This document shows, piece after piece, positions 35,474 to 47,611 of a stretch of DNA of 64,000 nucleotides; positions within the stretch are counted from its first letter, which is position 1, and each line of letters opens with the position of its first letter. The translations under genes were made by a program, and so were the position numbers. Below the pieces are notes generated by a model. It was not told the DNA's origin. It made no database searches and saw nothing but the letters and a program-made list of their open reading frames with translations. This DNA is from Neostapfia colusana (lineage: Eukaryota; Streptophyta; Magnoliopsida; Poales; Poaceae), in the NCBI GenBank assembly GCA_030760725.1, contig JASWHV010000012.1, positions 35,619,652 through 35,683,651 of the forward strand. Reading direction: 5' to 3'.

Positions 35474-36947
35474 CGCCAGCATCACCGTTTTCTCTCGATC
35501 TCTGCTCGGATTTTCCGATCTAACGCGCCGATCGTGTTCCACCGCCTCCGGGGAATCACGCAGGTGCAGAAGACTCGGTGGTTTGCGCTCTAGGCACAGC
35601 TCCGACGAGCACCGCAGCGATTCCATCTCGGACCTCGTCGCCGACCGCCTTCCAGGATCTCCGAGCTTAAGAAAAACCACGAGGTGAGATCCCCGACCTC
35701 CCCTCTACCGATCTATGCCATGAAATCCCAGTTTTAGGAAGAATAGACGAAGATCCGAAGTTTTCCGGCGAGATCGCCGCCTCCCGCCGCCGGGCAGCGC
35801 CGCCTGCGCACGGTCAGAGTGACGTGGCCGCTTATGCGCCGTCTATTTTAAATCGCACGGTAGAATTAAAACCCGCGCGTACCGGTTCGATGATCTAATC
35901 TGAGCCGTCCACTTTAAATCGGACGGTCCACATCAGCCCCGCATTACAAAGGCCAGGATTCTTACGCGCTACCACGTGGGGATCTCGGAAAACACGAGCT
36001 AGCCCCGGAAACTTCTGATCTAGCCCCTGGAACTTCAGAAATTCATGTAAATTCATTTAAAAATCAGTTTTAGCCCCTGGACTTAATAAAAATTAGGAAA
36101 ACCCCTCTGTTATGTGTAACTAGACCCCTGGAAATTTATGAAATAATATAATAGACCCTGTAGTGGAGTGAGTTTACCTTTTTAACCCTATATGATATTA
36201 ACTTTAGAAATTTGAATATGTGATTAGGATTTAAATTTAAAAGGTGAGACAAACACATTGTAAATTCAAATTTAAACTCTCCTAGCACTTGCAAAACTTT
36301 AGAATGAGTTAGAAATAGATTTTAAGATTAAATGAATCTGTCTAGTTGACTGTTCATGTTCATTAGTTATAGAAACATATTTTAGGCTAGGAAATAATTC
36401 TGAAAATTGGTAAAATAAATTTAAATTAGTTCACATCAGAGGAGAAGTTCCAAAATATATTATTTAATATTTTAGATCAGAACCTATTCTGTTTAGATGA
36501 TATGCCCTACTATTTAATATTAAAACTCGCTCTTAGGCATAGAAAATAAATCTGGAAAATATAGGAAAATAGGAATGCATAACTAGAAAATGATAAATGA
36601 AGTCTTCAAATCCAAAGACTTCAGTTTAGGATTTGGTAGAAGATCTGAAAACCCATTTGGGAGTAGGAAATTACCTTCCATGTAAACTTGGTAGCTAAAG
36701 AGTGTATTAAAGAATTTGTTTAAATTGGAAATTCATATATAGTGTGCAAACAGAAATCTGAATACAAAAGTTAGAAATCATATACATATGTTTAAAAGTG
36801 TATGTAGGCTAAAAATCAACACATCTAGAGTAACCACAACACTTAGAAATGTGAATGATTATCATATGCATGTATGTGTGGAGTGAAAGTGTGAACTATG
36901 TCTTATGGATTGTTGTTTTCTTTTGCTATGTGTGTTGGCATGAGTAG

Positions 36948-38171
36948 AACCTGCCCCAGAGCAAGTTCTTCCCTTCCAAGATCAAGACTTTCCATTCCCA
37001 GAGCAGCAGGAAGAAGGCAAGTGTCCTTGACCACTTTGATCCTATGCTAGGATGCATAGATAGAATTATTTGCATTGTCAATTGAAATATGAAACCCATG
37101 CTAGGAAGTTTCCCTAGAATTGCATTACCTTGTTTCCTTGTAGCTTGGGTTGGGATTTATTTTATCATGTCATTCATTCATATTACTTATGCTTAGCCAT
37201 GCTTAGAATGGGATAAGTGGGATATGAGATCATCAATTTATTTACCTTACTCTTGAATGAGATATTATGAGTTATGTAGAGGTAGGGATTGAGGCAAGTT
37301 GGATGATTTGGTTGGTGCTGGGTGCACGAGACTCGGGTTTGTGTTTAGTACTTTCCTGGATCCTAAGGACCGGTTCATGGAGCATGTAACCTGGATTTAC
37401 CGTGCCAACCACATGCTGAGATGGGGCAGCTTGGCCAATTAATTAGGTGTATCCCCGGTGTAGTATGGGTGTGTTGGATGGTGCGGGGAATAGGTGTCAG
37501 CTGGACTACCATATGAACCGCAAGGCTCAAGAGGGGGTCACTGCAGCGGGGTTGGAGCCTCTTGTATACTGTTAGGGGTGAAACCTCAGTGGGCCTACGC
37601 TCATCGGGAATCCCTTTGTAAAGGCTTCGTAGTGATCTCCTGGCTATACACCTGGGAAGTGTGAATGTGGTTCGTAGCCACTGGCATAATGGAGGTTCTT
37701 TTAGTCCACCCGGCAACGGGGGATGAAATCACTACATGTGGGTACAGTGGTGCAAACTCTGCAGAGTCAAAACTGTCATGACAGCCGTGCTCACGGTCAA
37801 GAGCGGCTTGGACTTATTCATGATTAGAGGATGATGACTTTGGAAGTTGTGGATGTTAAGCGGGGAGCTTAACATTGGAAATGATGTTATAATTATTTGA
37901 TAATGATGAAGGGTTGGGAGATTGGGACCATTTCACCTATGTAGTAATGTAGGTGCTTAATAAGCTAGGGTGATATGTATTAATTGCGTAGTGCTTTAAC
38001 CATGAGTTCAACCTCTCCTTGCTCTAGCCATGCATGACATAATCTTTCCCACACTTGCTGAGTACCAACGGTACTCAACCTTGCATATTTGTTGGATTAA
38101 ATTGCTGCTCAGGTCAAGGGGATGAGGTGGTGTTTAATGATCAAGACTTCGGACCCGAAGAAGGATTCTAG
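36948..38171 (+). other. Candidate spliced acidic mini-ORF in D 3' LTR (exons 36948-37016 and 38113-38171)
   Basis: Exon a is identical to the 5' copy. Exon b has a synonymous GGA/GGG change. TAG at 38169, and AATAAA follows 146 bp later. Confidence 0.4.
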
Positions 38172-38316
38172 ATTCATGGAGTCCCCCGGGCAACGCCTGT
38201 GACGGAGCCCACAAGAATAATATTTCCGCTGCTAGTTTATTTTATGTTATGAACTTATTATCGTCCATTGAGACATGTGCTATGTAAGACTTATTTATAT
38301 TCGATACCTGGCTTGT

Positions 38317-38322
38317 AATAAA
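38317..38322 (+). terminator. AATAAA poly(A) signal in D 3' LTR
   Basis: AATAAA within TTGTAATAAATG, about 95 bp before the LTR end. H has the same hexamer at 60844; the D 5' LTR has GATAAA. Confidence 0.5.
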
Positions 38323-38418
38323 TGATGCTTCACTATTTGTCATCACATGTATGAGAAAATGATCCTGGCATACATGTGATATTCACTCGGTTGTTCTTCG
38401 GAGAAACCGGGTGTGACA

Positions 38419-39318
38419 ACTTCACATAGCACCGGACAAGTCCGGTTTTAGACCGGACTAGTCCGCTTCGCCCACTGGAAGTAGACCGGACAAGTCCGAT
38501 CATACACCGGACTAGTCCGGTATTAGGTTTTACAACGATAACTTTTTGGAAACCATATAAATTGGTGATCCACGGCCTTCCAACAATGAGACACGACTCA
38601 CACTGCTAGAAACTCAAACCCTAGCACCGCCACCTGTCCCAAGAGCCCAAAAACACATCTCCCCACACATCTAAGGTGCGAAAAAGGTGAAAATCAATTA
38701 AACACTTGGATTTGGGATTGGGAGATCGTCGTTCCTTCGTTGTGAGCTCTTGGGGTTTGATCTCTCTACAATCATATTCTGCATTGTAATCTTTTTTATT
38801 GTATTTGATCGCTTGTTCAATGTAATTCTCGTGGGAGTCCTCAACGTGTGAGGTTGCCCCACAAACTCGGTGATTACCCGTGCTAGTGGCGTCAAGTCGG
38901 CCTTGTGTGGTGACTTGAAGAGGGAAAGGGTTAGAGACCCGGCTCTGTGTGAGCTTCCTCAACGAGGACGTAGATCTCTTGGTGAGATCGAACCTCGGTA
39001 AAATTTGTATCTCACGTGGCTCTTTATTTTTGTTGATTAGAACATCTAGTTGCTAAACTTCATAATTTGAATTGCTAAGTTTCATTCATGGGCATAATCA
39101 CACCTCACATTGTAAACTCAAAATAAAATAACCGTTGTTCTTATTTCCGCTGCTAAACAAGTTAATTTTCTTGAACAACACTTAATACAATCTACACACT
39201 TCAGGCACACCGGACTAGTCCGCTCACAAACCGGACTAGTCCGGTCAAGCAAGTTTTTGACAACTACATTAAGTGTGCAGGAAACTCTTTAAGGCCTATT
39301 CACCTCCTCTAGGCCACA
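38419..39318 (+). repeat. Element E 5' LTR, partial
   Basis: It ends CTCTAGGCCACA before TTCAAT and the primer site, as in SIRE-type elements. Six copies of a palindromic motif (ACCGGACTAGTCCGG and the ACAAGT variant) lie at 38431, 38452, 38485, 38506, 39209 and 39230: four near the left edge, two near the LTR end. Confidence 0.85.
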
Positions 39319-39324
39319 TTCAAT

Positions 39325-39337
39325 TGGTATCAGAGCA
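39325..39337 (+). other. Primer-binding site, initiator tRNA-Met (E)
   Basis: TGGTATCAGAGCA, 6 bp after the LTR end. Confidence 0.9.
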
Positions 39338-39376
39338 AGGTTCTCCACCAACGAGACTCACATCTCGGAGAGATCA

Positions 39377-40235
39377 ATGGCCTCTGAGAAGAACAATGAT
39401 ATCCCAAAGACGAACATTAACGATGAGGAGCAAGAAGCCAAAGCCTTCGATGTGCTGAAAGAAAGTCCACATGACGATGAAGAAGTGAGACAGCTAAAGG
39501 CACTACTGAGAAAGAAATTAATGGCACAAAAGGGAAAAGAGGAAGAAAAGATGATGGGGAGTGGTCATCACGACTACTCCCGATATCCTTACAACTACAA
39601 CCGTCTCAATTCAAATAATCACTATCTCTCCATTCCTATGGGAAGGCCCCTGCAGTTTGACGGAAGTGACTATACCATGTGGAAGTACAACATGAAAATG
39701 CATCTAATATCCTTGAATCCTAGCTTTTGGCATATTGTCTGCACATGTATAGATATACCAGACACAGATGAAGAACTCACTCTGGAACAAGAACAAGAGA
39801 TTCACAGAAACGCACAAGCCGTTGCAGTAATCACATCGTCACTGAGCAGGGAAGAATACACCAAGATCGATGGACTAGAGAGTGCAAAAGAAATCTAGGA
39901 TACACTCAAAACAGCTCATGAAGGAAATAGGTTTGTACGTGAAGCCAAAATTGAGATGCTTGAAGGAGAGTTGGGGAGATTTGCTACTGAAGACGGCGAA
40001 TCACCTCAAGATATGTACAACCGGATGAAGGCACTCATCAACAAAATCCGTGCCTATGGAAGTAAGAAATGGACTGATCACGAGGTGGTCAAAAGGATGA
40101 TTAGATCCTTCATGCCAAGAAACGTCACACTTTGCTCAATGATTAGAGAAAGCCCCGGGTTTCACAACATGACTCCCGATGAGTTATTGGGGAAGATCAT
40201 AAATCATGAAATGATGGAGAAGGAGGCTCAATACG
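39377..40235 (+). pseudogene. Copia gag, truncated (element E)
   Basis: ATG at 39377 (MASEKNN). It has an acidic N-terminus, then the copia gag landmarks GRPLQFDGSDYTMWKYNMK and MIRSFMPRN. TAG at 39896 replaces an expected Trp codon (EI*DTLK). The frame continues until G's LTR at 40236. The zinc knuckle and all of pol are missing. The family's gag forms the particle shell that packages element RNA. Confidence 0.9.
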
Positions 40236-43200
40236 TGACACGACCCCACGGTCTTGTCGAGCCAGGATCACGCTGAGGGGTGCTGCGTTGCACAACACCG
40301 GATAACACACATCAAAGGTACAAAGCGGAAGCAAAATTTTATTACATAAACTGGTTTATGAACATGTTTACATCAAAATAAGTCCCTTCTACTCTCACGG
40401 GCGTAGACTACGCATCAAGTCCACGTTCAGCCCTTGAATGTGTCCTTGCTAGCACACACGTACACTAACTCTGTGGCATGCACGACTCCCACTCGACGGG
40501 GTTCCCCTCCTGGGGTTCCGTCTCCTCCTCGAGAGTCCCTTCCTCATAGAACCCTGCAAAAGCTTCAAACACAAGCAGTGAGCACGAAGGCTCAGCAAGT
40601 CTGACCCGTCTCACCTAAACATGGAACTTCTACATGAGGGGTGATGGGTTACATGAGGTAAAAATCATTTGCAAGGACTCACCTAATTAGTAGAACCTTA
40701 CTTTCAAGTTTTAGCAGCAGGTTGTAGAGAACCTTACGCTAAGGCACATGAGAGAGCCGCAATCAAACAAGAAACGCATTTCTCTCATGTACTTTGCCCA
40801 AAGTTGAAAAGAACTTTAGTTAGCTCTAAACTACAACAATTCATTAGCAATCGAGTCCATCTTTCAATCAGCAACTTTTTAACATGTAACTAGCCTGTTC
40901 TTTCTACGTCATGGTACAGTGAACAAGTGGTACTCACTAACCGCGAGGGACGGCGATTATAATCGATTTGCACCTGCATGGTTACCCGAACAACCCGTCA
41001 CGTACGCCCGTACTCGATGTTGCCAACAACAACCATCACGGACGCCGTACGCAACCACCTTTCGCCCGTCAGCCAAATATTGAACCGGTCCCATCGTCCC
41101 GAGCAAGAGGTCTCTGCATGCGCATCTCAGTGCCGCCAGCCGATTTACACCTCAAGCTCTCAACCTACCATTTGAACGACGGGCAATGCCTCAATACTCA
41201 GCTACCCGAGTTACATCGGTTTCCCGGTTCCCATATAGCCGGTAGGTCTTCGGTACTGTTCTAGCTTGTTCAACAGGCCCGCACACGGCTCGGTCCTCAA
41301 TCGATGCAAGCGGAGCTACAGCACACAGGCCCCAAAGTCCTGCTGCCCTTACCCTTCGCTTGGTCTCATTTTCTTGCCATGTGTTTGATGTGCTATCACT
41401 ACCCGAGTCGAGTGCCTCTAGCCTATGCTCGCGAGTAGTTCCAACTACTCGACTTGTACCGAATGCTACTCTATCTTAGCATTGCAGTAGCTAACGGGGT
41501 CTGCCATCCTAAACCCAACCCATGGTTTTCTTGGCTTTGCAGTTGGGTTTCCAAACAAGACTCTAATGCAAAGAATAACGTAATCAAGTATGTGCTCAAA
41601 ACAATAAAACTTGTAAAAGGTTAATGAAAACCGGAGCTTGCCTTGCTGCTCCTTGTCGTAGTCTAGCTGTTCCTCCGGAGTAACGAAGTCTAGGACTTCG
41701 GGTTCCTTCTCGACCTTAGCGACTACATGATAGAAGCAATACATGTATTAATTTAAATGCAGTTGTATTAACTTTTAAACTTGTGAAGTCTATTACTCTT
41801 ACTAGACAAGCCCAATGACTGTGAAATTTTTACTGTGGCTTGGTTACAACCTAAACAGAGACTTGGACAAGTTTTAGTTGCAGCAAAGCTCATTTGAGCC
41901 CTCCATAATTAATCATGTACTTGACCTTAATTGAAGGCTTTTAGGGTGTTCTAAGGATTTTCATGAAACAAACTATGACTTTGTGAAAACTATATTTTCA
42001 GAGGGTTCTAATGGAGTTGGTCTCACTTAATTTGAATGTTCCTAGCTAAAGATATGAGCTAAACAATTTCAGAGAAAATTCTGAAAATGTTTCTGAACAT
42101 TTTCTATTTTCTCTGGAACAGTTTCACTAATCACACCATTAGGTGGATCAAATGAGCTCAAATGGGTCTGAAATTTTTATTTTAGTTCAGGGATATTTTG
42201 GTGAACATCCCAGCAAAATTTCAGGATTTTCCTCCGCAGGATTCTCCAGTTAAAATTCCTAACAAATTAAACTTTGAGGAATTAATACTGGAGAAACAAG
42301 GGTTTCCATGAAGTGAAACTTGATTTGCTGGAAAGTGCTCAGAGAGCTGAATCCATCAAATTTTGGTTCACTCGATTTGGAGCTTCCTAGCCAAAGTTAT
42401 GAGGATTTGAAGTTTGAATGGAATCTGAAAATCGGGAGAAAAGTTTAAACTTGCGGGGCCCGCGGGGACACGTGTTGAGCGCGGAGGTGTCCGGCACACT
42501 GAGGCCCACAGGGTATTTGCGCGCCAGCACAGCCGATCCCGGCCGCAGCCCGATCCCGATTTAAAATATCGGTCGCTGACAGCTGGGGTCCACCCCCTTC
42601 TTCAACCTCCCCACGCCCGCGCTCTGCCGCCGGGGAACCTCGCCGGAGAGCTCGCCGGCAGCTTCTGTAGAGCTCCAAACTTCACCATCTTGGCTGCCCC
42701 TGCCTACTTTCACTCGGGGAACAGGATTATGGGGTCAGTTCGTCATGACAACGGCCGGTGCATGGTCGGCGACGAGCCGCAGTCTCGGAACAACTTCGGC
42801 CGTGTCGGCTGACTTCCCTAGCACCACAACTACGCGAGCAACCGGTTGGGAAGCATCAGTGGACCTCAGGGAAGGTCGACATGAGCTTGAGGCAGCTCGG
42901 GGAAGGCCCGAAGTAGGTCCTCACCGTGCGCCCGATATCTCCCGCTTGCTCCGCCGTTGGTAAACCTCGAATTACGCCGGTTGCAGAGGTTCTCCGGCCA
43001 AAAGTTGTGAAGGCAACTTGTGCGTTACCGTGTCTAGTTTGTGTTAGAGCGGATTAAGGCCCTCTAATCCTTTCTAGAGTACGAATTCAACGGAACCGCA
43101 CCCGAAGGTCGTTCTGCACACAGAAAGGGGAAAACTGGAAATTCGCCGCCGGTGAGCAACCACTCGAGCTGTGGCTCGGGGGTGAGCAGAACCGGTCACC

Positions 43201-44279
43201 AGCGCGTCCAAGGGTGCCCTGGCTTTGGGCGTGACAACGCCCTGGTTGGGCTGTCCACGGGAGCCCGAGGTGCGGCGGTTTTATGTCACCGAATTGATCT
43301 TTCGGCATAGCCGAGATCAATCGGTTTACGCTGAGTTTTAGCAACGGGGAGGAAGGAGAAGAGTTCCTAGTACCTTGCCGTAGCTCGAAAGGGGACGGGA
43401 AGGCTGTGATCGGCGCTGTCCGATCGATTCCGAGCTGCGGAAGGAGTTTGCCGGTGCTGAGTTCTTGCGGGGGAAGAAACGGGCGAGGCTTCGGCCGAGG
43501 AGGGGGGAAGGCGCCTTAAGAAGGCTCTGAACCGCCTCACGCCCGCGCGTGGCCAAGCAGCTGCTGGCGCAGCGGCTCCCCTCGGTGGCAATCGCAGCGG
43601 CGGCTCGGCGACCCGAGTGAGAAAAGTCTCAGTCGGTTGATTCTTCTCTGTGGCTGACATGTGGGACCCACCTGGGGTTTTAACCTCTGAAATTCACTCC
43701 TAATCACTGTTATAAACAGTGAGCCCCAAAATACCCATGGTGATTCAAATTATTCACCCATGAGCCATTTGAATTGAGTAGAATTCAAATTGGGTTTGGT
43801 TTGAATGAATTTCAGCACAAGTTCAGTTTTGAATTCAAATAAAGTTTGAATTTGTCCCACTTAGCTCATGTCAAGATCAACTCCAAATGGAGTGAAAATT
43901 GGTGTGTGAGCTCATAAAAATGTGCTGAATAAGGACATGCCTCCCACTTATAAATTCATGGGCTAAAAACAGTTTGAATTTGAATATGGTTTCAAACTGC
44001 CCTCTTTCTAACTATACCCAACATGCCCTCAAAAAGATTTTGAATTTGGGTGAAACTTGGCATGGACATTCTTAGCAATGTGTAGGAGTTTTCATATGTC
44101 CAGCCCACCTATATCACATGTGGAAAATACCACTTTTGCAATGTGTGAGTTTGTTCTCTAATGAGCATGTTGATGGTGGTTACTTGCTCTTCATTTGTGT
44201 TCATCATCTTTCCTCAAATGAGATGTGTGTGTGTGGTGATGAACACTTCAATTATGTGTCAAAAACGGAGGCCCTTACA
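40236..44279 (-). repeat. Element G 3' LTR
   Basis: 4,044 bp. On the minus strand it begins TGTAAGGGCC at 44279 and ends CGTGTCA at 40236. Shared blocks with B/C LTRs are the hairpin at 41432-41451, the exon-like pair, and the stem-loop at 40579-40594. The GC-rich block is about 42450-43660. Confidence 0.9.
40465..41722 (-). other. Candidate spliced acidic mini-ORF in G LTR (exons 41642-41722 and 40465-40553)
   Basis: On the minus strand exon a follows CATGTAG, reads EPEVLDFVTPEEQLDYDKEQQ and ends CAAG before GCAAGC. Exon b follows TTTTGCAG, reads YEEGTLEEETEPQEG and ends at TAG 40465-40467. It has the same phase 1 and the same donor type as B, D and I although the surrounding LTR no longer aligns well. 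Confidence 0.42.
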
Positions 44280-44300
44280 TTCCTCCACCCTTAAAAGAAT
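44280..44300 (-). other. Polypurine tract of element G
   Basis: The minus strand reads ATTCTTTTAAGGGTGGAGGAA directly before the LTR. Confidence 0.8.
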
Positions 44301-44348
44301 CTCGTCCCGAGATTATAAGGTGAAAATGAGAGAGAGGATGGTGGAAAA

Positions 44349-46369
44349 TTACCGGATATGTGACGTGAAAAAGTCGGGGTAGTTAGCGCGAAGAAATTCT
44401 TCGCTCTCCCATGTCGCTTCGTCCATGGAGTGATTACTCCATAGAACCTTGTAGAACCACAACGTACGGTTGCGTGTGGTTTGGGCCTTTTCATCGATAA
44501 TCTGCACCGGTTCCTCCCGATAGGTGAGATCCGGTTGCAGTTCTTCAATATCCTCCAGCTGAACGGTAGTTGATAGCTTAAGACACTTCCTCGGCTGGGA
44601 AATGTGAAAGACGTCGTGCACACCGGAAAGTGCTTCTGGTAATTTCAGCCGGTATGCCACTGATCCACATCTTTCGGTAATCTGAAATGGACCGATGAAT
44701 CGGGGTGCTAACTTCCCTCTTACCCCAAATCTGTTTACGCCCTTCATCGGAGACACCCGTAGATATACGTAATCTCCAACTTTGAATTGTAACGGGCGCC
44801 TTCTCCGGTCCGCATACTGTTTCTGACGGGATTGGGCGGCTTTTAGGTTCGCTTGAATCAGTCGAACCTTCTCTTCCGCGTTGTTGACGAGGCCAATCCC
44901 GAAGGTAACCCTTTCGCTAGACTCACACCAATTCAATGGTGTGCGGCATTTTCTCCCGTATAGCGCCTCGTAAGGTGCCATCTTGATGCTGGCTTGTACC
45001 CATTATTGTACGAGAACTCGGCTAACGGCAAGTGATCATCCCAATTCTTGCCGTGGTTGATAGCACAAGCTCGTAGCATGTCTTCTAGGATCTGATTTAC
45101 CCGCTCGGTTTGTCCATCCGTCTGCGGGTGGTATGCTGAACTACGGATCAGCTTCGTCCCCAAGGCAGCGTGCAGCTGCTCCCAAAAACGGGACACAAAT
45201 AAAATGCCCCGATCCGATATGATGGTACGGGGTACGCCGTACAAGCATAGGATCCGTGAGATGTATAGTTCAGCGTACTTCTTGGCGTTGTAGTTTGTGT
45301 TAACCGGGATGAAATGGGCAACTTTGGTGAGCCGATCAACGATCACCCACACAGAATCATGCTTCTGAAAAGTGGTGGGTAAACCGACGATGAAATCCAT
45401 GCTCACGTCCTCCAATTTCCAGGCAGGAATGCCCAGTGGTTGCAGCAGTCCCGGTTTCCGCATGTGGTCTGCCTTCATCCTTCGACATGTATCACACTCG
45501 GACACGTATTTTGCAGTCTCTCGCTTCATCCGTGTCCACCAAAACTTGTTTCTGAGTTCTTGATACATCTTGTTGCTGCCGGGGTGAATAGAGAACTTTG
45601 ACAAGTGAGCCTCATCAAAGATTTTCTTTCGTAATTCCGGGTTTCGGGGTACGACGATCCGGTCCTTGAACCATAGGACGCCGTCTCCGTCCTTCCGGAA
45701 ACATTTCAGCTCCCCACTGTCTACACGTCTCCGCAAATGTGACATGCCCTTGTCATTCTTCTGGGCTGCCGCTATCTCTTCACGGATGGTGGGGATCAAA
45801 GCTAGGTTGTAGAGAGCTCCATGTGGAATTACATGTAGTGGTGGTTCGCTCTCTTCCAACGGTGTGATGGTCAGGTTGTTGACGTGTGACTTGCGGCTCA
45901 GCGCATCTGTCACTACGTTTGCCTTGCCCGGATGATAATGGATCTCTATTTCGTAATCCTTTATCAGTTCTAACCATCTTCGCTGCCTCATGTTCAGCTC
46001 CTTCTGAGTGAATAGTGCTTGAGGCTTTTGAGGTCGGTATATAGATGTACGAGGTTACCGAGTAGGTAGTGCCTCCACATTTTCAGTGCAAGTACCACGG
46101 CAGCGAGCTCCAAGTTGTGAGTTGGATAATTTTGCTCATGATTTCTAAGCTGCCGTGATCCATACGCGACCACTCTTCGGTCTTGCATCAGCACACATCC
46201 GAGCCCAATGCCAGATGCATCGCAGTACACATCGAACGGTTTTGTTGTGTCTGGCTGCGCCAAAACCGGTGCTTATGTCAGGTGCTTAACTAAAGCCTTG
46301 AATGCTGCTTCACATGTTGGACTCCAAACATATTTGGTAGCCTTCTTCAGCAGCTCTGTCATAGGCTTG
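44349..46369 (-). pseudogene. Element G pol, RNase H to chromodomain
   Basis: On the minus strand: end of RT linker (KPMTELLKKATKYVW), a TAA at 46273-46275, RNase H (YCDASGIGLGCVL, about 46220-46000), a 1-bp frameshift near 46020, integrase 45991 to about 45000 (zinc-binding H..H, CDTC; DFIVGLP; HPQTDGQTERVNQ), another 1-bp deletion near 45000, then integrase C-terminus and chromodomain ending at 44349 (ATWESEEFLRANYPDF). Gag, protease and RT are beyond the H insertion. Confidence 0.93.
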
Positions 46370-46706
46370 TGTAACACCACAAAATCCTGTTAAGATGGGA
46401 ATTTAAATTTTTTTTGACGTATTGCATGTGTTGCAAAAATTCAAATTCAAACTGGAATTCAAACTAAACTCAAAACAGAAATGAAAAAGAAAAAGAAAAA
46501 GAAAAAATAAACCTTCCCGGCCAGTGGGTCGAAACCCACCAGCCGGCCCACCCAACCCCCGCGCCAGCCCGCAGCCGCGCGCCCGCGCCCCCTCTCGCAG
46601 ACAGGCGGGACCCACCTGTCATCCCCGAGCTCCCGATCGCGCCGACCCCGGACTGTTCCCCGCGCGCGCGCGATCGTAACCGACCGGAAAACCGCGCGTT
46701 CCCAGC
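46370..46706 (+). repeat. Element H 5' LTR, first part
   Basis: 337 bp starting TGTAACACC, matching the start of D's 3' LTR. The last five bases (CCAGC, 46702-46706) are the left target duplication of I. Confidence 0.92.
46702..46706. repeat. Target-site duplication of element I, left copy
   Basis: CCAGC before I's left LTR, repeated at 57843-57847. Confidence 0.95.
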
Positions 46707-47080
46707 TGTGACGCCCTCAATTCTGTGGGAAAACCACGGAACCGAGAACTAATGCATATGTGTGCCCAGGATGTTCATCACACATACACATACGTTCCAC
46801 AAACTGAATTCAGATTATATATTACCACGAATAACAGAGTTTATTACAATTCCTCATGAGTCTTGGACTCATGCTCACAGCGGAAGTCTTATTTCTATGC
46901 AGCGGAAGTCTTATTTTAATGCGGAAGCAAAAACTAATGCGGAAGAAAAACTAAGCAGAAGTGGCTCCATCTCTACTCCTTCCACAGGCTAGGTTGAGAA
47001 CAGATCACACGCCATAATGCTCTACTTGGTCTTCATAGTAGTCTTCTCTTGCTGCTGATGAAGAAATAATAATGCAAGTT

Positions 47081-47100
47081 TGAGTACAATAATGTACTCA
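47081..47100 (-). other. Conserved pre-acceptor stem-loop (I 3' LTR)
   Basis: TGAGTACAATAATGTACTCA, 8-bp stem and 4-nt loop, next to GCAAGTG (ACTTGC on the minus strand). Copy in the other LTR at 55120-55139. Confidence 0.55.
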
Positions 47101-47467
47101 GCAAGTGCGGGAAAACACATGATATGCAGCTCATAAACAAGGTAAGTATAAAAGGTTTATTTGCAGAAAAGCAGATTTATAAAACCATGATAAAACAGCA
47201 ACTTAACTTTAGGTGAATGTAATCCCATCATGTATTAAATTACCAACATACCTCCATCGCTTCCATGTTCCATCCGAACATTAACCAATCTTTTATTCAT
47301 ACTCACGAATACCTCCTCGTATTCGCTACCATCTCACCTCATAAAACAACCACGTCTCGCACCGAGACCATTCTCATGTCATGACCCATCAGTCATCCAA
47401 CCATCTCATCTCCCGGACTCAACAGTCCCAAACCAAACCATAACCAATAATCATAACCAAGAACCTT

Positions 47468-47611
47468 CCCAATAACCATTCCAATAACCATCCCAGTAAC
47501 CATCCCAATAACCATTCCAATAACCATCCCAGTAACCATCCCAATAACCATTCCAATAACCATCCCAGTAACCGTCCCAATAACCATTCCAATAACCATC
47601 CCAGTAACCGT
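47468..47611. repeat. 12-bp tandem repeat in I 3' LTR (12 units)
   Basis: Exactly twelve 12-bp units (CCCAATAACCAT, TCCAATAACCAT, CCCAGTAACCAT) ordered as four 36-bp higher-order units. The periodic open frames on the minus strand come from the repeat. Confidence 0.9.

Larger units (their letters stand above)
27496..38418 (+). mobile_element. Element D: 5'-truncated Ty3/gypsy chromovirus with an extra ORF
   Basis: It comprises the last 1,746 bp of a 5' LTR, primer site, an extra reading frame of 256 codons, a degenerate gag-pol with chromodomain, polypurine tract and a 3,351-bp 3' LTR. The left part of the 5' LTR was lost at the C junction. The 3' LTR abuts a copia LTR fragment (E). Overlapping LTR parts differ at about 35 sites in 1.74 kb by eye (about 2%). 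Confidence 0.92.
35068..38418 (+). repeat. Element D 3' LTR
   Basis: TGTAACACCCC to GGGTGTGACA. In order it has a GC-rich leader after the TATA box with a donor-like ACGAGGTGAGA near 35681, AT-rich sequence, exon-like segments at 36948-37016 and 38113-38171, the stem-loop at 38059-38077, and AATAAA at 38317-38322. It is laid out like a small gene with promoter, introns and poly(A) signal. Confidence 0.95.
38419..40235 (+). mobile_element. Element E: Ty1/copia fragment (SIRE/Maximus-like)
   Basis: Partial 5' LTR, primer site and the start of gag. The left end is cut by D and the right end by G, which inserted in gag. Pol would lie beyond G and H, outside the window. It is the oldest layer visible in the right half. 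Confidence 0.88.
40236..46369 (-). mobile_element. Element G: 3' half of a Ty3/gypsy chromovirus, minus strand
   Basis: 3' LTR on the left and pol reading leftward. Its protein is close to B/C, but the LTR is strongly diverged in sequence and keeps only short blocks. The left flank ATACG (40231-40235) should be its target duplication. The 5' part is interrupted at 46369 by H and lies outside the window. Confidence 0.92.
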
